The notes beneath the pieces are model-generated. The model had not been told where the DNA came from. It was given only the letters and a program-made list of their open reading frames with translations, and did no database searches. The position numbers and the translations under genes were made by a program. This document shows, piece after piece, positions 32,709 through 44,444 of a DNA stretch of 64,000 bases. Position 1 is the first letter of the stretch. Every line of letters starts with the position of its first letter. The stretch lies in assembly GCA_032622095.1 (NCBI GenBank), contig CP136067.1, forward strand, positions 50,879,899-50,943,898, read 5' to 3'. The DNA is from Siphonodentalium dalli (lineage: Eukaryota > Mollusca > Scaphopoda > Gadilida > Siphonodentaliidae).

Positions 32709-33483
32709 ACCAATCAGGGCCTAGTGTCTATTTTATTCTAAACTATAATTTCTTCCCGCATCCGCTAGATGTCACCGAACCATATTTACACCAGCGTAAC
32801 ATTTAAAGAGAACCATCAGTGGTACAGCTATGGCTGAATAAGTTCATTGTATCATCCTTACAGATATCCCATCATGATCATATGCCTTGTCATGTTTCAT
32901 CGATTTGATTGATGTAATGATATCTTCGGATGTTAAGTTGACATTAGAGAGGGATTTATCGCTCAGAGGTGACAATTTGGAAGACTACAGTTAGAAACAT
33001 TGAGGACAGGGTTGGTATAAAGGTCTTGTTTAGCAGACTTGCTCTTTCAAAACCATCGAAATATACATGTAGATTATCATTGTTGTTAGAGAGAGGTGGA
33101 ATAGCGTTTTTATGCTTTGTATTCGTTATTTATTCTACACTGTGACAAAAGAACTTAGCGGAATGATGGATGCAGCTTAATATCCTTCTGCAGCTGGACT
33201 TCATATATCATATTTATTTTTTTCGTGTTTAATTGTGATATTTTTATTAACAGTAATTCGTAGTTTCTTATAATTAGACCATTCGGATGTTTTATTGTAC
33301 TTCAATGCCAATTTCCGCATACGATCTCGTTTCTGAATCATCACAGTGTCACGTAAATCCGAATTAAAGCAGTGTTTCTCTCTTGGTCGGATTAATGTAT
33401 ATGTTTCGGTATTGTCGCATCTACAATATATACTATGAATATGTTAGTTGAAACATTGATATTGTCGGTAGCTTCAATCGCTT

Positions 33484-33717
33484 TCAACATATAAGTTCAA
33501 AGACACGGTTAGCATCAGCTTTCGTGTAATTCCTAATAGTCTGACAGAAAGATTCATTGCAGTTAGAATCAAAGCTAATATAGGCAACAACAGCAAAATT
33601 ATCTGAAATATATCTTCCATAATCAATCACCTCGGATAGTGTTATTAAGTTTTCTGTCTCAATGATGAGATCTGGAAGAGTTGACGTGGTGCAGTGACTG
33701 TCGTTGGCTATATACAT
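33484..33717 (-). pseudogene. LINE endonuclease C-terminal block and linker
   Basis: TLPDLIIETENLITLSEVID, then YISDNFAVVAYISF and TIRNYTKADANRVFELI. The first part ends the endonuclease (D-L-I-I-x-T, SDH box read as SDN) and the second is the '(R)TIxNYxKADxxRFxELI' linker common to L2/CR1-type LINEs. Confidence 0.7.
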
Positions 33718-33922
33718 AACTAATTTCCCTTATATTCGAATTTGGGTCCATGGCGTTGGAATTGTAATCTCATATGAGTATCAAATGGCAGTTTATATCT
33801 AAAGCAAGATTGATCGACTGACCAAGCAATTGCCAGTATTCCCTGTTACAGAATTGATCAGAACGGTAGGACACACACAAAAGATAACTGTCGAATGCTT
33901 GGTATAGAACATGAATAACATA

Positions 33923-34177
33923 TCATCGCCAAATTACAGGTCCAAAACACGCTAAATAGTCAGAGGAAAACACCGCAATACCTCCTCCGTGGCTTGTACC
34001 ATCACGAATAACGGTAACAGAGCAGCCTGTAATTTGAATGTCCACATTAGGGAAAGTAGTGTCAATATGAATTTCAATGAAAGGTAAAATAAAATGATCG
34101 ATTATTCGCTCGAGCTTGTGTCTAATGCTTTTGATATTGCCATTGCCTATATATATTAGCTTGATTCTAAACTGCAA
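33923..34177 (-). pseudogene. APE endonuclease N-terminal block of a LINE
   Basis: The frame includes IEIHIDTTFPNVDIQITGCS, then RDGTSHGGGIAVFSSDYL. This matches the 'sETwLd...i.gy...RdR...GGGvaiy' region of APE-type LINE endonucleases. The catalytic glutamate of 'ET' is represented by the E of IEIH. The block lies at the 5' end of the LINE fragment. Confidence 0.65.
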
Positions 34178-34199
34178 TGAATCTCTCTACCAGACTATT

Positions 34200-35476
34200 A
34201 GGAATTACACGAAAGCTGTAATGGTAATTAAATTTAAGTTTAAAACAAAAAACTAAATTCTGTTCTTTTATGTTTTTTTTTCTCAAACCAGTCACTTTAA
34301 CTTAATATTTCATTCTCGAATTAGAAGCCAAACAATTGATTGCACAGAAACAGAAATTGAACGTGCTACGACAAAGCCAAAAGTCGACAAGTATGCCCAA
34401 AATATCCCCGTGCAAATAGGTTCATATTAGACCTCAATATTCACATTGGTTCATATTGGACTGATTTGATTCTGGCATAACCCCACAGTGAGTTGAATGG
34501 CGCGGACGAAGTGAACACACATTATAAAGAGTGTGAATCTGGTAAGTCGCGTAAAAAGGTAGATTAAATAATGCCAATATAATGCCTTATATCGTATGGA
34601 AATAGTCCCATATTGGACTGTTTTAAATAACGCGTTTTATGTCCAAAAAGAGCGCATATTGTGGTTAAATAATGCCAATATGAGCTTATTATGTCCTTAT
34701 TATCACGCGAACAGGCTGAGTATGCAAATTACAGAAATCACACACTCGTGATTATCACATAGTTTGTTTTTCTCATGCGCGAGATATGTAATTCAGCAGC
34801 AATCTCATCGTGAGTTACATGTATCTCCCCTAACTGGATTTCGGTTTTTAATCGGAGTGTGGGGAGATTAATAGATCGCTGCAAGTGATATAACTTAATC
34901 AGTGATTGAAATAATCGTTCATTATGGTTTGGAGGATTTACTAGTTGACTAATAATATAAATGGCTAACAAAATTATGTACAATAACTTGTTATCGAAGT
35001 GAGTCAACATATGTTTGCTCCTGTCATTATAGTTTTTAACCAAATGGGTTTACTACGAACTGACTGAGGTAGATTGACATGGCGAAATAATTAAACTGCA
35101 TTCGGGCAGTAAAGACTAAATAATGTATGGATAAATTGCTGGGGATTTGTAGGATTCACATATGCAAGATTGTGCAGACCAGTTTATCAATCAGTTGGAA
35201 GGTGATGGGCATTGCTGTTGGGTATACTTGTAAATAAAATATAACACATTGAAAAATTAGATTATGAAGACGCCAACATCACACTCAATACTAAACAAAA
35301 GTATCACAATAAATCAATGTATTCAGAGTAACTTCCATGAATGAGGAAGTGTGTTTGCTGTGATTGTCATGTCAATGGAATATCACATTTAATGTAAAGG
35401 CTAGCTATGCTTATAAATGTATGTTAAGCTCAGCTATAATTATACTGCTAATCTTATTCATGGCATACATTAAATA
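34200..35476. other. Intergenic stretch with MITE debris
   Basis: 34420-34520 repeats words of the palindromic MITE at 4786 and its neighbour at 5038 (GGTTCATATTRGACCT, TTGATTCTGGCATAA, ATTATAAAGAGTGTGAATCTGG). 34560-34700 carries two TTAAATAATGCCAATAT words about 100 bp apart. The rest shows no gene. Confidence 0.45.
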
Positions 35477-35480
35477 TACA

Positions 35481-36560
35481 ATTCAATTCAATTCAATTTT
35501 ATTTATTCTGGTCATCATATAATTATATTACAGATGTTTTGAATTACATAATCAGATACATAATATATATATATATGCATGCACATGCGTTACAATATAT
35601 AGAGCACATATATACGAAAATATGGTAATGTTTATGCTTGTTGCTTTTAGATGGTAATAATAATAATAATAATAATAGATTTGATCAATGTGGTCCAGTT
35701 AGTGGGGTTTGTGTTATGGATGCTACTTAGCCTCAAGAGGACTTAAACAAGTCTAAGACCTTTCCGACAAAAATCGACAGGTTCCTTGCGGTTTTTCCAT
35801 TTCGGGAGTTAAATAATTGCAGTAACTTATGTGAGTTTGGTCTTCGAAAATAATAAGGGCGAATATATCTCAGTCTCAACTCGTGAATTTGTGAGCACTT
35901 AAGTATAATGTGGTATTCATCGCCCAGTTCTAAATTACAGAGGGTACATTGCCGTTCCGAGTAGTCAACATTGTACCATGAGCCCTGTTCAACGGGTAGT
36001 TTGTGATTTCTTGTTCGGAACATCATAAGGCTGTGTACAAATATGTTGTTGTCCAGAGATAGGTAATGTTCTCTTTGGAAATTTGTCTTAATAATTCTAT
36101 AAAATGCAAACTTGCTTGATTTCGAGATAGATTCCCACCACTCCTGTATAAATACGTCGCGTAATTTGCGATCAATGGACGAAGTAAATCGATTAGGGCT
36201 TATCACACTCTGATTGGTCCAGACATTACTCATGCCCAAAGAATTAATTGTGTCGCGGATTCCTATCGTCCACTTACTGTTAAAATATCCAGTGTTAAAC
36301 AAGGTAATCATTACATAATATAATTGTAGTGGGATTCTGTTTATAGGCATACAAATTAGTCTGGCCCAATACGATAGGAGACGCGATTTTATTTTCACTG
36401 TTATAGGGCACATACCCAGTTCGCCATACACGAAGGGCGTTGGTGTGGACTTTTTCATACCTAATGTGAATTTCAGAAACCATAATTCTAGCTTTTCGAA
36501 ACAAGCTAGACGTATTGTATAATAATCCGTTGTTTCTGTCGTCGGACAAGCGGCAACAAT
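35481..36560 (-). mobile_element. LINE 3' end with C-terminal zinc-like domain and TTGAA tail
   Basis: On the minus strand it runs from the thumb region (36560) through the open frame 36458-35733 to a 3' UTR. The end is AATAAATAAAATTGAATTGA, a (TTGAA)n tail at 35481-35502. An internal (ATT)n tract lies at 35655-35676. The copy is 5'-truncated. The C-terminal Cys/His domain differs from the CxCG type of the other LINEs, so this is another lineage. Confidence 0.75.
35733..36458 (-). pseudogene. LINE polymerase C-terminal domain (241 codons)
   Basis: The frame opens KKSTPTPFVYGELGMCPITV, IKSRLLSYWARLICMP, continues EWWESISKSSKFAFYRIIK, HSLMMFRTRNHKLPVE and ends with CTLCNLELGDEYHIILKC, a CxxC...H...C arrangement. 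This order (VYGELG-PL, yW-rl, FR-NHKLPVE, CxxC-DE-H-L-C) is found after the RT in one LINE lineage of invertebrates. A second frame upstream (36549-36470) reads LLYNTSSLFRKARIMVSEIH, joining by a frame shift. No RT core remains. Confidence 0.72.
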
Positions 36561-37379
36561 CTCTCAGGATTAGATAAAGGAAGCAAATTTATAACAAATC
36601 ACTTGGTTGCCGAACCCACGTTCAATTGATAAGAGAGTGTATCACCCTCAGCTGGATGTTATACATCGAATGGAAGTACCATTGCAAACAGGATTTCATG
36701 TTAAAGACCAGTCTCCTTATAAAGCCGACGAAAATGTCATATTCAAAATCCTCATCGGCCCTTCAAAGAGACTGGTAGTCCATCTATTTCCTGAACGCTT
36801 TGTATAGATGTAAAATAGTTATTATGGGTCAGAGAATCCAGTCACGGAAACTTATGTCACTAGGAAAGGAATTTTTCTTAAGTTCGGGACAGTTAATGTA
36901 GCTATTTAAAAAAAAACATTACTACATTTTGGTTAACAATTTTTCGTTTAGATATTTTTAGAACATTACTACATTTTGGTTGAAAATTTATCTGTTAAAA
37001 CATTTTTGTGGAATATTTGTAACACCCGATGTTAAAGTTCCTTCGAATTTTTTTTGGTAAAAAGTAGGACTAGCGAGAGATCGACCATTATCATATATGT
37101 ATAATATTATACAAGATGAAACATAATTAAAATGTGCTCACACCTGGGATTAGTTGCCGGGGTCTCCAGGTGAGTTACTGTTATAGCGAAGTTACAGCTT
37201 TAACATAATATAATTATAACCTAGCGTTAAATAGTTCCTTATATGTGAATTAATAAACAGTCCAGGGTACACCATTTTTTGCTATATCAATACATGAACC
37301 TGATTTGAAATAATGAATGCACAAACTAATTAATTCGGTCTGGAGGCAGTAGAAATCTACATCTCAATGCGTTATGGCG
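36561..37379. other. Spacer between two LINE remnants
   Basis: Contains two ACATTACTACATTTTGGTT words about 50 bp apart near 36915-36985. No coding frame on either strand could be matched to LINE domains. It may be the decayed middle of one element whose ends lie at 38400 and 35481, but that is not shown. Confidence 0.35.
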
Positions 37380-38400
37380 CAATTTACTTCAGTCCTGCTT
37401 TTCCCCTGGTCATGTGGATTTGAGCATCAATTTGGGATTTTCACGACGACAACCCGATTGGTGTTTTCAAGGACTTTGAAAAATCCGTTCCAGGTCCTCT
37501 ATCGGTGGATTGAATTTGTTTCTTAAGTCTGGCATCATTTAATGATTTCATGAGACCTTGTCATTTGGCCTGAGGTCTTCACGTGTGAGAACAGGCGACT
37601 TTCCTTTCAGCTTTTTTTGGTCATGAAAATAGCTTTTTTCACATTCCAGTATGTGAATCACATACTAACTGACATGACAGTAAACTTGTGTTTTGGAGTC
37701 GAGGTTGTTTCCATGTTATTAGAGGTCACACTATCACAGCTAGGCAATTTCGAAAATCGTAGACTCCGCAATCTATCGTGATGTTCTGCATATTCCGCGT
37801 CATCTTTAATGGATTTTGTGCATTTTAGATTCATCTGATGCGTTGAATCAGTTGATTGTTAATTTCCATCAATTGTTTCACATCGGATTTGAGGTTATTA
37901 ACAGAATCAGAATTTTGTTTATATGATTTATAACCGCCCTTCACTACATTTCCGGGTAGGGTAGACATGACATAATAGACGGTTTTTTTTACCCCGCTAT
38001 TTATTAGAGCATCAGTATATTTCTCAGAGAACTGATCAGAGCGTATATTGCCAAATTAACCAGCTCAACAAATGTAAGATTTTTCTTTGGGTTGGCCATT
38101 GTGCGCCTTTTGGGTCGTCAACGGCCTTGGGAGAGCGGTATCATCTGGCCGCTGTCATACACAATCTCTCGAGTGAATATTTCAGTGTTGAAGTCTTCCA
38201 GAGATCCTTTCCACCGAAGAGAGCGTTCCTCGTGCGGGGATTTTTATTACCGTTTGAGAGGATTATCTGGGTCGAATTCTGAGGATTCCACCGTTTTAGG
38301 CTCCACAGTAATGCTTCCATTGGTTATTCAGGGCCGGCGCAACTGTCATATCAGCCAAATAGCTCACCTGAGTCAAATGCAGCTTATCAATTTGTCCACA
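37380..38400 (-). pseudogene. LINE ORF1-like protein remnant
   Basis: Minus-strand frames follow one another with few stops: EFDPDNPLKR, then RSLRWKGSLEDFNTEIFTRE, MANPKKNLTFVELVNLA, SDQFSEKYTDALINSGVKKT and SVNNLKSDVKQLMEINNQL (heptad-like, possibly coiled coil). Further on come DDAEYAEHHDRLRSLRFSK and KKKLKGKSPVLTREDLRPND. The last block resembles the 'LKG...v.v.eDLT' region of LINE ORF1 proteins. Stops and frame shifts break it in several places. Identity rests on pattern alone. Confidence 0.45.
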
Positions 38401-38556
38401 AGTTATGTGTTATCAACTCACAAATGAGTTACATCCACTTCAGACGGGCGTTCAGTTTCTTATATGTTAATAGCATGTGCATCCAGGTGCATAATTCACT
38501 TATTCGTGTAGTTCGTTTGTTATATAATCAAGACTTTAGTCATTTTTTCTTGTTTA

Positions 38557-38785
38557 ACCCTTTCATGATTGGAGCTTCCTGAATTTGTGCGAAAACTCTG
38601 TGCCAATGCATTCTTTTATATAATCGAGTCGCCCATAGGAAGCCTTACATATATACGAGAATGCATTGGCCTAACAATATTACCTTGATCTTGTAAGCCA
38701 GTGCATACTCATAAATATATATATGAGAATGCAGTGGCACATGGTATTTAATGCTGCACCAGCTCAGCTCCCGTCATGAAAGGGT
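38557..38785. mobile_element. MITE with TA target, ACCCTTTCATGA ends (229 bp)
   Basis: TAACCCTTTCATGATTGGAG at the left is mirrored by CTCCCGTCATGAAAGGGTTA at the right; TA on both sides would be the target. The interior carries a palindromic word family, GTGCCAATGCATTCTTTTAT and ATATATATATGAGAATGCAG. TA targets suit Tc1/mariner-type MITEs, but the family is unproven. Confidence 0.65.
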
Positions 38786-38929
38786 TATCCAAAAAGTAAA
38801 TCACCACTTTGCTGTGGAACCCATCTCGAGCCTCGATTTTATGTTCAGGCAAGGTGAAATCAACTGAATGTTGCTACTTCGCAGATTGACGTCGTTCGTG
38901 TGGAAAACGTGTTGACTTTACCCTTTGAT

Positions 38930-39170
38930 GGCGCTGTGCTGGTGCAGCATTAAAGACCCTGTGCCAGTGCATTCTCTTATATATGCGAGTATATAAGGAG
39001 CATCGCAAATATAAGATAATGCAATGGCTTACAATTCATGGTAAATATTGTTAGGCTAATGCATTCTCTTATATATGCGAGGCGCACTGCACCTATGGGC
39101 GACTCGCATATATAAGAGAATGCACTGACACAGGGTTTTCGCAAACAATCAGAAAGCTCCAGTTATCAAA
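38930..39170. repeat. Inverted partner of the MITE at 38557
   Basis: GTGCTGGTGCAGCATTAAAG through GCGACTCGCATATATAAGAG to TTTTCGCAAAC and AGCTCCAGTTATCAAAG is largely the reverse complement of 38560-38760. It also holds an internal palindrome, GCATTCTCTTATATATGCGA against CTCGCATATATAAGAGAATG. Together the two copies form a ~600-bp imperfect palindrome. Confidence 0.65.
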
Positions 39171-40637
39171 GACTTAATTTCATTTGGACACGACTTAGTG
39201 TACACATTTCAGTATATAATTTATCGAAAATGATTTCATTTGGACACGCCTTAGTAAATTAGTGTATACATTTCCGTATATATAATTTATCGAAATTGTT
39301 TTCTCTGTGCATTGCTTTTTACATCATAGTTAGATATAGTAGTGAGCTAAATTTAGCACGATACTCTACATGTATATAAGTATGACAGTGTGCTCAATTT
39401 AGCATAACACTTTACCACATACATGTAGGACACATATCTCGACCAGTCAGAAGGCTAAGTGAGGTGAAATGTCGAGTAGCAATTGATATTGAGTAGATGC
39501 GAATGTTTAGAGGATGGATCAATGAGTTATTGATCGATAAATTGATTCTCTTGTTTTTGTCACATTCCTGAGATCGAAAAATGGAGTTATATACACGAAC
39601 TACACCACCATGTACATGTACATACTTAAGGACTCTCCATAGCGCATTAATACATTCATAGATATAATTATGTCATAATATCAACTGCTTTAAAAATACC
39701 ACAGTATAGGGGCGAACGCTCTTTATTTCCATCACCAGGAAGTAACTCGCAGAGAACACTCTTTATTGTTACATGCATGAGGCAAAAATACCCTCGTTTT
39801 CGCTCTGATACGATGGTTGTACTCTTCGGAATTTTTCAAGGCACAGTACGAACGTACGAAACGTGGCACATGTTTAAGGATTAAAACCTGAATTATGCTC
39901 CATTTTATCATTTTATGCCGCAACGAGGATAAACTAGGTTGATAATTACACACAATACTTTTGTACGCAGAGTTAAATAAATATTCAAATCGTATTGTTT
40001 AGAAAGTGTGGAACCCGTCTTTCATGCAGCATAGACTGAAAATAAAGAGTGTCCCTTGTTGGTCCAGATATGCTATCAGAATGTTAAGAGCGTTTATCTA
40101 AATGTTCATGAAACAACAGCCGAAATATACGATGATTACGGCATGTTTTAGCATTACTGAATACGGAAAATTGCGGCAATGCGTGGATACTTGTGTGTAG
40201 TGTGATTTTCGCTTTGCGCGATCTACTTGTACTAGAGTAAGCACAGCATGTAAATTAATCTATCCAATCGGTCATTTGAGGATAGTTTACCGATGCTTGA
40301 TAAGTGGTGGCTGTATGATATAACATAACTAATTGACTGGAGTGTCTGTATCATTAAATGAAGTTTTTGATACAAACGGAAGGAACTGAAACCCTATCCG
40401 TGTGACAGTTATGACATCACGGCTACAGTTGGAAGATCCGCATAATTTGATGACGTAGTGCCCTAATCGTAACCGTAACTCTATCCGTGAGCTTTGCGAA
40501 ACCTCCCAAAACTTTCGCACAATGAGCTGCTGCTGATAAGAATTACGAATAGAGTACTACGTCACTAGAATTTGTGTTATTTCTATCAGTTGTCGTTTTG
40601 AAATATCGGTATTTACGGTTTCGGGGTTCCAACAAAA
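39171..40637. other. Intergenic stretch, nothing recognised
   Basis: Two similar segments (TTTCATTTGGACACG...TTAGTGTA at 39178 and 39227) form a short direct repeat of about 50 bp. 39715-39780 and 40040-40100 carry GCTCTTTATT and AATAAAGAGTGT words. No coding frame or RNA gene seen. Confidence 0.4.
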
Positions 40638-40799
40638 CTCTAAAATGGCAGCGGCTATTCGCCATCGGATGGCAAATAGCGATTCTACCGATATGCGCTA
40701 TTTGCCATCCGATGGTATTTTAAATAAAAGAAAACATATCATATCACCACAATACGCTATTATAACGAGGATTCCTACCGCCTTCGTGATCATTAGGCC

Positions 40800-41669
40800 C
40801 AGTTGACGGTCGGTTGACCACCAACAGATATCCTGGGGGGATGGCAAATAAGAAATCGACAAATTTTGAAGGAAATTTCGTATAGTTTGAACATTTAGTG
40901 GCACAAGCTGTCGCTATATGGCCACATAATCATCATTTGTACCCGCCTTACTGAAAACCCGGACCAGTTGACCGTCGGTTGACCACCCACAGATATCCTG
41001 GGGGGGGGTGGCAAATAAGAAATCGACAAATTTTGAAGGAAATTTCGTATAGTTTGAACATTTAGTGGCACAAGCTGTCGCTATATGGCCACATAATCAT
41101 CATTTGTACCCGCCTTACTGAAAACCCGGACCAGTTGACCGTCGGTTGACCACCTACATATATCCTGGGGGGATGGCAAATAAGAAATCGACAAATTTTG
41201 AAGGAAATTTCGTATAGTTTGAACATTTAGTGGCACAAGCTGTCGCTATATGGCCACATAATCACCATTTGTACCCGCCTTACTGAAAACCCGGACCAGT
41301 TGACCGTCGGTTGACCACCCACAGATATCCTGGGGGGATGGGAAATAAGAAATCGACAAATTTTGAAGGAAATTTCGTATAGTTTGAACATTTAGTGGCA
41401 CAAGCTGTCGCTATATGGCCACATAATCAACATTTGTACCCGCCTTACTGAAAAACCGGACCAGTTGACCGTCGGTTGACCACCCACAGATATCCTGGGG
41501 GGATGGCAAATAAAGAATCGACAAATTTTGAAGGAAATTTCGTATAGTTTGAACATTTAGTGGCACAAGTTGTCGCTATATGGCCACATAATCATCATTT
41601 GTACCCGACTTACTGAAAACCCGGACAAGTTGACCGTCGGTTGACCACCTACAGATATCATGGGGGGAT
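40800..41669 (-). repeat. Left array of 165-bp units (about 5 copies)
   Basis: TTGACCGTCGGTTGACCACC recurs at 165-bp steps, each time with CTGGGGGGATGGCAAATAAG, AATTTTGAAGGAAATTTCG and GCTGTCGCTATATGGCC. Orientation is opposite to the right array. Units differ by few bases. Confidence 0.92.
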
Positions 41670-44215
41670 TCCTTCAAAATTTGTCGATTCCTTATTTGCC
41701 ATCCCCCCAGGATATCTGTGGGTGGTCAACCGACGGTCAACTGGTCCGGGTTTTCAGTAAGTGGGGTACAAATGGTGATTATGTGGCCATATAGCGACAG
41801 CTTGTGCCACTAAATGTTCAAACTATACGAAATTTCCTTCAAAATTTGTCGATTTCTTATTTGCCAACCCCCCAGGATATCTGTGGGTGGTCAACCGACG
41901 GTCAACTGGTCCGGGTTTTCAGTAAGGCGGGTACAAATGATGATTATGTGGCCATATAGCGACAGCTTGTGCCACTAAATGTTCAAACTATACGAAATTT
42001 CCTTCAAAATTTGTTGATTTCTTATTTGCCATCCCCCTGGATATCTGTGGGTGGTCGACCGACGGTCAACTGGTCCGGGTTTTCAGTAAGGCGGGTACAA
42101 ATGATGATTATGTGGCCATATAGCGACAGCTTGTGCCACTAAATGTTCAAACTATACGAAATTTCCTTCAAAATTTGTCGATTTCTTATTTGCCATTCCC
42201 CCATGATATCTGTAGGTGGTCAACCGACGGTCAACTGGTCCGGGTTTTCAGTAAGGCGGGTACAAATGATGATTATGTGGCCATATAGCGACAGCTTGTG
42301 CCACTAAATGTTCAAACTATACGAAATTTCCTTCAAAATTTGTCGATTCCTTATTTGCCATCCCCCCAGGATATCTGTGGGTGGTCAACCGACGGTCAAC
42401 TGGTCCGGGTTTTCAGTAAGGCGGGTACAAATGATGATTATGTGGCCATATAGCGACAGCTTGTGCCACTAAATGTTCAAACTATACGAAATTTCCTTCA
42501 AAATTTGTCGATTCCTTATTTGCCATCCCCCCAAGATATCTGTGGGTGCTCAACCGACGGTCAACTGGTCCGGGTTTTCAGTAAGGCGGGTACAAATTAT
42601 GATTATGTGGCCATATAGCGACAGCTTGTGCCACTAAATGTTCAAACTATACGAAATTTCCTTCAAAATTTGTCGATTTCTTATTTGCCATCCCCCCAGG
42701 ATATCTGTGGGTGGTCAACCGACGGTCAACTGGTCCGGGTTTTCATTAAGGCGGGTACAAATTATGATTATGTGGCCATATAGCGACAGCTTGTGCCACT
42801 AAATGTTCAAACTATACGAAATTTCCTTCAAAATTTGTCGATTTCTTATTTGCCATCCCCCCAGGATATCTGTGGGTGGTCAACCGACGGTCAACTGGTC
42901 CGGGTTTTCAGTAAGGCGGGTACAAATGATGATTATGTGGCCATATAGCGACAGCTTGTGCCACTAAATGTTCAAACTATACGAAATTTCCTTCAAAATT
43001 TGTCGATTTCTTATTTGCCATCCCCCCAGGATATCTGTGGGTGGTCAACCGACGGTCAACTGGTCCGGGTTTTCAGTAAGGCGGGTACAAATGATGATTA
43101 TGTGGCCATATAGCGACAGCTTGTGCCACTAAATGTTCAAACTATACGAAATTTCCTTCAAAATTTGTCGATTTCTTATTTGCCATCCCCCCAGGATATC
43201 TGTGGGTGGGCAACCGACGGTCAACTGGTCCGGGTTTTCAGTAAGGCGGGTACAAATGATGATTATGTGGCCATATAGCGACAGCTTGTGCCACTAAATG
43301 TTCAAACTATACGAAATTTCCTTCAAAATTTGTCAATTCCTTATTTGCCATCCCCCCATGATATCTGTAGGTGGTCAACCGACGGTCAACTGGTCCGGAT
43401 TTTCAGTAAGGCGGGTACAAATGATGATTATGTGGCCATATAGCGACAACTTGTGCCACTAAATGTTCAAACTATACGAAATTTCCTTCAAAATTTGTCG
43501 ATTTCTTATTTGCCATCCCCCCAGGATATCTGTGGGTGGTCGACCGACGGTCAACTGGTCCGGGTTTTCAGTAAGGCGGGTACAAATGATGATTATGTGG
43601 CCATATAGCGACAGCTTGTGCCACTAAATGTTCAAACTATACGAAATTTCCTTCAAAATTTGTCGATTTCTTATTTGCCATCCCCCCAGGATATCTGTGG
43701 GTGGTCAACCGACGGTCAACTGGTCCGGGTTTTCAGTAAGGCGGGTACAAATGATGATTATGTGGCCATATAGCGACAGCTTGTGCCACTAAATGTTCAA
43801 ACTATACGAAATTTCCTTCAAAATTTGTCGATTTCTGATTTGCCATCCCCCCAGGATATCTGTGGGTGGTCAACCAACGGTCAACTGGTCCGGGTTTTCA
43901 GTAAGGCGGGTACAAATGATGATTATGTGGCCATATAGCGACAGCTTGTGCCACTAAATGTTCAAACTATACGAAATTTCCTTCAAAATTTGTCGATTTC
44001 TTATTTGCCATCCCCCCAGGATATCTGTGGGTGGTCAACCGACGGTCAACTGGTCCGGGTTTTCAGTAAGGCGGGTACAAATGGTGATTATGTGGCCATA
44101 TAGCGACAGCTTGTGCCACTAAATGTTCAAACTATACGAAATTTCCTTCAAAATTTGTCAATTTCTTATTTGCCATCCCCCCTTGATATATGTAGGTGGT
44201 CAACCGACCGTCAAC
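41670..44215 (+). repeat. Right array of 165-bp units (about 15 copies)
   Basis: GACGGTCAACTGGTCCGGGT recurs every 165 bp (for example near 42231, 42396, 42561, 42726, 42891). Units are nearly identical, which implies recent amplification or homogenisation. The array is three times longer than the left one, so most of it has no pairing partner in a fold-back. Confidence 0.92.
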
Positions 44216-44444
44216 TGGGCCTAATGATCACGAAGGTGGTAGGAATCCTCGTTATAATAGCGTATTGTGATGATATGATATGTTTTCTTTTATTTAAAAT
44301 ACCATCGGATGGCAAATAGCGCATATCGGTATAATCGCTATTTGCCATCCGATGGCGAATAGACACTTCCCTCTAAAATACACCATTACAGTAATAAGTT
44401 CCAGATCGTTTCTCAGGCCCCCGATGTGCACTACTGCGCGCACA

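Larger units (their letters stand above)
32800..34180 (-). mobile_element. LINE fragment: endonuclease to start of RT
   Basis: Read on the minus strand the blocks are in LINE order: endonuclease (34177-33923), its C-terminal end and linker (33717-33484), then the pre-RT helix region (33400-33230: REKHCFNSDLRDT, RDRMRKLALKY). The start of the RT comes last (32990-32800: EDIITSIKSMKHDKAYDHDG). The RT core and 3' end are missing. Several frame breaks. It is related to the L2/CR1 group by the linker pattern. Confidence 0.75.
40647..44370. mobile_element. Foldback-type DNA element, 3.7 kb, 9-bp target duplication
   Basis: Flanked by CTCTAAAAT at 40638-40646 and 44371-44379. The ~160-bp terminal inverted repeats start GGCAGCGGCTATTCGCC and GGAAGTGTCTATTCGCC. 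Each contains its own small palindrome: GCCATCGGATGGCAAATAGC mirrored by GCTATTTGCCATCCGATGG. Everything between is two head-to-head arrays of a 165-bp unit meeting near 41669. A 9-bp duplication with GG-starting ends fits Foldback or Mutator-like elements. There is no unique core and no transposase, so it is non-autonomous. The 68-codon frames at both ends are mirror images within the repeats, not genes. Confidence 0.9.

Noticed and set aside
36607-36807. 66-codon frame between two LINE remnants
   Set aside because: It does not match LINE domains on either strand and has no supporting context.
40800-44215. Regular repeats that might be taken for a CRISPR array
   Set aside because: Units are 165 bp and contiguous, with no unique spacers, and the sequence is eukaryotic. 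It is a tandem array within a transposon.
40698-44319. Two nearly identical 68-codon frames at 40698-40904 (minus) and 44113-44319 (plus)
   Set aside because: They lie in the mirrored terminal repeats of the foldback element and are identical only because the DNA is. No motif or other support for translation.
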